Shown in pieces: positions 5,487 through 8,458 of a DNA stretch of 8,458 nucleotides. Every line of letters begins with the position of its first letter. Positions within the stretch are counted from its first letter, which is position 1. The translations under genes were made by a program, and so were the position numbers. Source of the DNA: Candidatus Bathyarchaeota archaeon (GTDB lineage Archaea > Thermoproteota > Bathyarchaeia > Hecatellales > Hecatellaceae); NCBI GenBank assembly GCA_030669485.1, contig DAOVDL010000021.1:1-8458 (forward strand), given 5' to 3'. A model generated the notes under the pieces. That model ran no database searches. It was not told where the DNA came from and saw only the letters and a list, made by a program, of their open reading frames with translations.

Positions 5487-6563
5487 ATGGCAGTGTTGAA
5501 TAACTACCCTGAAGTTGAACCTGTTGCAGTTGAGACTGGACCGGAGGTCGTCTCTTTCCCCACTCACTTTGCAGATCTAAGCCACAAGTCTTTGCAGGAT
5601 ATAGAGGGAAAAGGGTTTGAGCCCTTGGAGTTAACTGTTCCTGACGCAGATGAGTTTGAGCAGCCCGCTCCCCAGATGGGGGATGTTGATCTGAGGTTGG
5701 AAGGAGTGCCAAGGGACTGGGAGGGGCGTCTTTTCAAGCTTGAGCCATCTTCTAACCGTGTGAAGGTTGTTGGAATCGATACGACTTGCCGTAGGATAGG
5801 TAGAACGCGAAGTGGATTCTTGTGTGCGCTAAGAGGCACAGTGGCTTGGCGTGATGACTACGCCTATAGGTATCAACGTTATGGTCCCCTTCTCTTCCAC
5901 ATGAATGGCCGTAATTCAGGTCTGCTTGGTAACCGACAGACGGATTCAGCGTTGTTGATGGGTGTGGAAGCTCTGTTTGAGAGGGAGATCCAGAGCCAGG
6001 TCTGCCACCATTTCAAGGATTCAATTATACTGCTCGACGGATGCCTTGCAACCCACGGCTCAGACCCTGCGGAGAAGGCGGGAAGGTTGGAGGCGGCTTT
6101 GAGTGTAGCTAGGAGGAATGGGAACAGCGTTCTTGCATTCTCCAAGCATACAAGAATCTGTGTCGGGGAGAGAGATGCATCAACCCTCCTTGACAATTGG
6201 CCCCATCACTGCATCCTATATGTAGGCGATCTAGCGTCAGAGCAATTCAAGACACTCAAATTGTTAGGTCACACATTCATAGCGAAACTCTCACCAACAG
6301 GATACAGCTTCAGAATGGATATCGACAAGGAACTTGGCCTCCTTACAGCTGTCGCAACTGTTCAGAAACTTATGGGAAGCGAAGTTATCGTTCAAGGTTA
6401 CCCAGAGGTTCTCAGGCTCGCGCACATATTCTCAATCTTCACAGCAATGGAGGTTTTGGGCATTCAGAGGTTTCTAGCTACTCATTACGGATTGAGAATT
6501 GAGAGACCCCGCCATACACGGCGTCTGCTCTTCGGTCCCTTCGGTAAGTGGGATGGAGCTTAA
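5487..6563 (+). CDS. nurA: NurA-family 5'-3' nuclease
   Basis: A NurA-type nuclease of 358 residues, the partner of HerA in DNA end resection. The RNase H-like domain shows the expected acidic sites: D98 in VVGIDTTCRR, a glutamate in VEALFEREI (E161, E165 or E167), D184 in ILLDGCL, and the C-terminal pair Y305 and H313 in GYPEVLRLAH. The eight-residue Y-to-H spacing is that of the Sulfolobus NurA Y291/H299 pair. The N-terminal 90 residues before D98 are longer than usual and acidic. I chose the ATG at 5487, which has GGAG nine bases upstream and follows gene D by four bases; the TTG at 5472 would overlap D. The stop TAA abuts the herA ATG directly. All catalytic positions look intact, so activity is expected. 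The product acts on chromosomal double-strand breaks. Confidence 0.92.
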   Translation: MAVLNNYPEVEPVAVETGPEVVSFPTHFADLSHKSLQDIEGKGFEPLELTVPDADEFEQPAPQMGDVDLRLEGVPRDWEGRLFKLEPSSNRVKVVGIDTTCRRIGRTRSGFLCALRGTVAWRDDYAYRYQRYGPLLFHMNGRNSGLLGNRQTDSALLMGVEALFEREIQSQVCHHFKDSIILLDGCLATHGSDPAEKAGRLEAALSVARRNGNSVLAFSKHTRICVGERDASTLLDNWPHHCILYVGDLASEQFKTLKLLGHTFIAKLSPTGYSFRMDIDKELGLLTAVATVQKLMGSEVIVQGYPEVLRLAHIFSIFTAMEVLGIQRFLATHYGLRIERPRHTRRLLFGPFGKWDGA

Positions 6564-8009
6564 ATGAAGATCTTCAAGAAGGAGAATGACAATGTCCAAG
6601 TGCTCTGTTTCCCAGATGAGACTGTTGAGAAAGGGGATTATCTTCTCATCGAGGATTGCCAGAGTGACAGAAGCCTCCTCGTCCAAGTGATAGATGTACA
6701 GTTCGCCAACATTCCGGGGATGATGGAGGATCTTCTACGGGATCAGATAGGTGACAGTGAAGTCTTCGGTGAGGATTATGATACACTCAACATGAACTCC
6801 CAGATCAACGTCCTACGTGACATCCGGCTTCTTATCGGAAAAATACGATGTTCAATTAAGAACAATAGCATAGATATGAATGTCTCATGGCTGCCCTCCA
6901 GAATGTCCTCCACCATACACCGGATAAAGCCGGATAAACTTTTCCAGATTCTCGGCATCGGAAAGTTGCAGCCAATAAACATCGGAGAGACGGACAGCGG
7001 CTCAGACCTGTTCATCGACGCTGAAGCGTTGGATGGTGGGCTCTCCATAATAACTGGGATGAAGGGATCTGGAAAATCCCATCTGTCTAAGCTTCTGCTT
7101 CTCGGCCTGATTGACCACGGAGCCCCCAGCATAGTTCTAGATGTGAATGGGGAATACTCAAATCTGGGTCTTTCCCGCGAAGGGAAACCGAACCGTTATG
7201 AAGAGAAGATCATACTTCTGAAGGTAGGCGGAAACTTCAAGGTGACCTTGGAATACGCAGGGCTGAGAACCGTCTCCAATATAATGTCCCATAACTTGGA
7301 GCTGCCTGAAACCTCGCTCAGGGAGTTTCATAGGATATGGAAAGACTTGGAGAGGCGGGGGCGAGTCTCCCTTAAGACCTTCAAGGTAGCCCTTCAGACC
7401 TCTAACATAAATGAACACGTGAGAGAAGCAATTTTCTCTAGACTTAACACCCTAGCTGATTTCAGCTTCTTCACTGATGATGAGCGGGAGATGTTGCGGA
7501 TTGAGGATGTTTCGAACCGCATCTCGAAGGGAGGTGCCTTAATACTTGGCTTGAATGAGGTTTCGCCTACGCAGCGCAGGATAGCTGTTGAGTTTATGTT
7601 AGGGAAGCTGGTTGAGCTTCTGAGATCATGGCAGTTGAAGGCTGTTTTCCTCTTCGCTGAGGAGGCTCACCTCTACTTGAGGGAGACCTATTGGGAGGAT
7701 ATAGTTGCCCGTATGAGGCATCTTGGCTTGTTCACCATCTTCGTAACGAATCAGCCGGATACTATTGAGGATAGTATCTACCGTCAAGCTGACTCCATAT
7801 TTCTCTTCAACTTCAAGAGCGAACATGACTTGAATGCACTCTCAAAGGTGGCCCGAATAGACAATGAGACCATGCGATCCATAACTCAGTCCCTACGCCC
7901 CCACTACTGTCTCACCGTAGGCCATGTTACGAAGGAGGTGCCTCTTGTCGTTAAGGTGAAGCCTCTGGACGTGTTGACGATGGGTGAAACACGAAGGTTC
8001 TTCACCTAG
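6564..8009 (+). CDS. herA: HerA-type hexameric DNA translocase
   Basis: A HerA/FtsK-superfamily ATPase of 481 residues, near the usual 490-510. It translocates duplex DNA and, with NurA, drives resection. The N-terminal 100-150 residues are the HAS-barrel, here with VEKGDYLLIED and a Leu/Asp-rich insertion. Walker A is GMKGSGKS (165-172), followed by VLDVNGEYS (191-199). Walker B is VFLFAEEAH (361-369) with the Glu pair 366/367. Sensor-like TNQPDTIEDSIYRQADSIFL (395-414) and the Arg-rich ARMRHLG (382-388) follow. The C-terminal tail (about 440-481) matches the strap that contacts the neighbouring subunit or NurA. The ATG follows the nurA stop without a gap, and GGATGGA lies just upstream, so the two are coupled. 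No key residue appears missing. Confidence 0.95.
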   Translation: MKIFKKENDNVQVLCFPDETVEKGDYLLIEDCQSDRSLLVQVIDVQFANIPGMMEDLLRDQIGDSEVFGEDYDTLNMNSQINVLRDIRLLIGKIRCSIKNNSIDMNVSWLPSRMSSTIHRIKPDKLFQILGIGKLQPINIGETDSGSDLFIDAEALDGGLSIITGMKGSGKSHLSKLLLLGLIDHGAPSIVLDVNGEYSNLGLSREGKPNRYEEKIILLKVGGNFKVTLEYAGLRTVSNIMSHNLELPETSLREFHRIWKDLERRGRVSLKTFKVALQTSNINEHVREAIFSRLNTLADFSFFTDDEREMLRIEDVSNRISKGGALILGLNEVSPTQRRIAVEFMLGKLVELLRSWQLKAVFLFAEEAHLYLRETYWEDIVARMRHLGLFTIFVTNQPDTIEDSIYRQADSIFLFNFKSEHDLNALSKVARIDNETMRSITQSLRPHYCLTVGHVTKEVPLVVKVKPLDVLTMGETRRFFT

Positions 8010-8120
8010 CTTCACCAAGCTGAACTTGTAGAAGATTTGAAGCGGACGGTTATACAGCCGCTAAAGGTGGATAGGAAAGTCTAAATTTTCATAGACGCCA
8101 CTCTATAGTGGCTTGAGAAG
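8010..8120. other. Gap between herA and mre11
   Basis: 111 bases, the only real gap in the plus-strand cluster after gene A. It holds a weak 5-bp stem AGCGG/CCGCT (8041-8045 with 8058-8062), an AT-rich TCTAAATTTT around 8080-8089 that could be a poor TATA box or a terminator tract, and the perfect hairpin at 8097-8112. mre11 may therefore have its own promoter. Confidence 0.45.
8097..8112 (+). repeat. Perfect hairpin just upstream of mre11
   Basis: GCCACT-CTAT-AGTGGC forms a 6-bp perfect stem with a four-base loop, ending eight bases before the mre11 ATG. As DNA it is a 16-bp dyad that could be an operator; as RNA it could mask the ribosome binding region (GAGAAG at 8115-8120) or be a processing site. 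Confidence 0.5.
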
Positions 8121-8458
8121 ATGAAGCCGTTTGACTTTGTGCACATCGCTGACACGCATCTAGGGTATATGCAGTACAATCTGCCGGAGAGGAGGGAGGA
8201 CTTCTCCAGAGTCTTTGTGGAAGCAGTCGATAAGACTTTGGAGCTGAAGCCTTCCTACGCCATCCTTGCGGGAGATATTTTCAACAGTCCCCGACCGCCT
8301 AACGTGACTTTGGCGACAGCCGTCAGAGAGCTACGGCGCCTGACAGATGGGGGAGTGAAGGTCTTCGTTGTCGATGGTTCACATGACATGGCGCCCAACA
8401 TCCTGACTGGCACTGTGCTAATTCCTCTTCACAATGCCAGACTGGTCACATATCTCCC
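8121..8458 (+). CDS. mre11: Mre11-type DNA repair nuclease, 5' part
   Basis: The first 112 codons of an Mre11/SbcD calcineurin-like phosphoesterase; the rest lies beyond the window. With Rad50 the family removes blocked ends and starts resection. Visible are motif I HIADTHLGYMQYNLPERRED (residues 8-27; D11 and H13 as metal ligands), motif II AGDIFNSPRP (50-59; D52) and motif III DGSHDMAPN (85-93). Motif III is normally GNHD, and the Asn is a metal ligand (Pyrococcus N84); here it is Ser87, while His88 and Asp89 are kept. After motif II, Asn55 sits where Pyrococcus has His52. The ATG at 8121 is the only credible start, as an in-frame TAG lies at 8106-8108. The position after herA fits the archaeal herA/nurA/mre11/rad50 neighbourhood. 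Family assignment is firm; full activity is not proven. Confidence 0.92.
   Translation, partial: MKPFDFVHIADTHLGYMQYNLPERREDFSRVFVEAVDKTLELKPSYAILAGDIFNSPRPPNVTLATAVRELRRLTDGGVKVFVVDGSHDMAPNILTGTVLIPLHNARLVTYL

Noticed and set aside
5564..6196. Minus-strand open frames antisense to nurA
   Set aside because: nurA carries all catalytic motifs on the plus strand; the opposing frames have no recognisable features.
5487..8009. A HerA-based antiphage system (SIR2-HerA or DUF4297-HerA type)
   Set aside because: The partner is a genuine NurA with intact catalytic residues, and an Mre11 follows, which fits the archaeal repair cluster. No SIR2 or DUF4297 domain is visible.
1..8458. CRISPR array, insertion sequence or integrase
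   Set aside because: No regularly spaced repeats, transposase motifs or recombinase motifs are visible on either strand.

Overview
The window is archaeal. It carries the end of gatD and all of gatE, subunits of the archaea-only Glu-tRNA(Gln) amidotransferase, plus the archaeal HerA/NurA/Mre11 end-processing genes. The clearest promoters are TATA-box type, and one gene looks leaderless. Base composition is moderate, with many AGG/AGA arginine and ATA isoleucine codons. A Bathyarchaeia-like Thermoproteota archaeon is a reasonable guess, but only a guess.

Layout. (1) 1-2273, plus strand: 3' part of gatD and complete gatE, overlapping by one base (TGATG). (2) 2343-2738, minus strand: a stand-alone PAS-domain protein, convergent with gatE, with its own TATA box and probably a leaderless GTG start. 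(3) 2889-3386, minus strand: an unrecognised protein of 165 residues with a PD-(D/E)XK nuclease signature. (4) 3387-3506: a divergent promoter region with two opposed TATA boxes and, between them, a TTTACGT direct repeat at one helical turn. (5) 3507-5482, plus strand: four consecutive small genes (called A to D here). They encode related proteins with a short N-terminal strand/helix module and a C-terminal winged helix. (6) 5487-8009: nurA and herA, directly coupled to the array (gaps 10, 9, 1, 4 and 0 bases from A to herA). (7) 8010-8120: a 111-base gap with a perfect 6-bp hairpin. (8) 8121 to the edge: the N-terminal third or less of an Mre11-type nuclease; rad50 would be expected beyond the edge.

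How it may work together. HerA (hexameric DNA translocase) and NurA (nuclease) resect double-strand breaks with Mre11-Rad50. The unusual part is the block of four paralogous winged-helix proteins fused by operon structure to nurA-herA, with a further putative nuclease divergently transcribed from the same promoter region. The inference is that these small proteins are DNA-binding partners, loaders or regulators of the HerA-NurA machine. This is the best candidate here for an undescribed system. gatDE is unrelated housekeeping.
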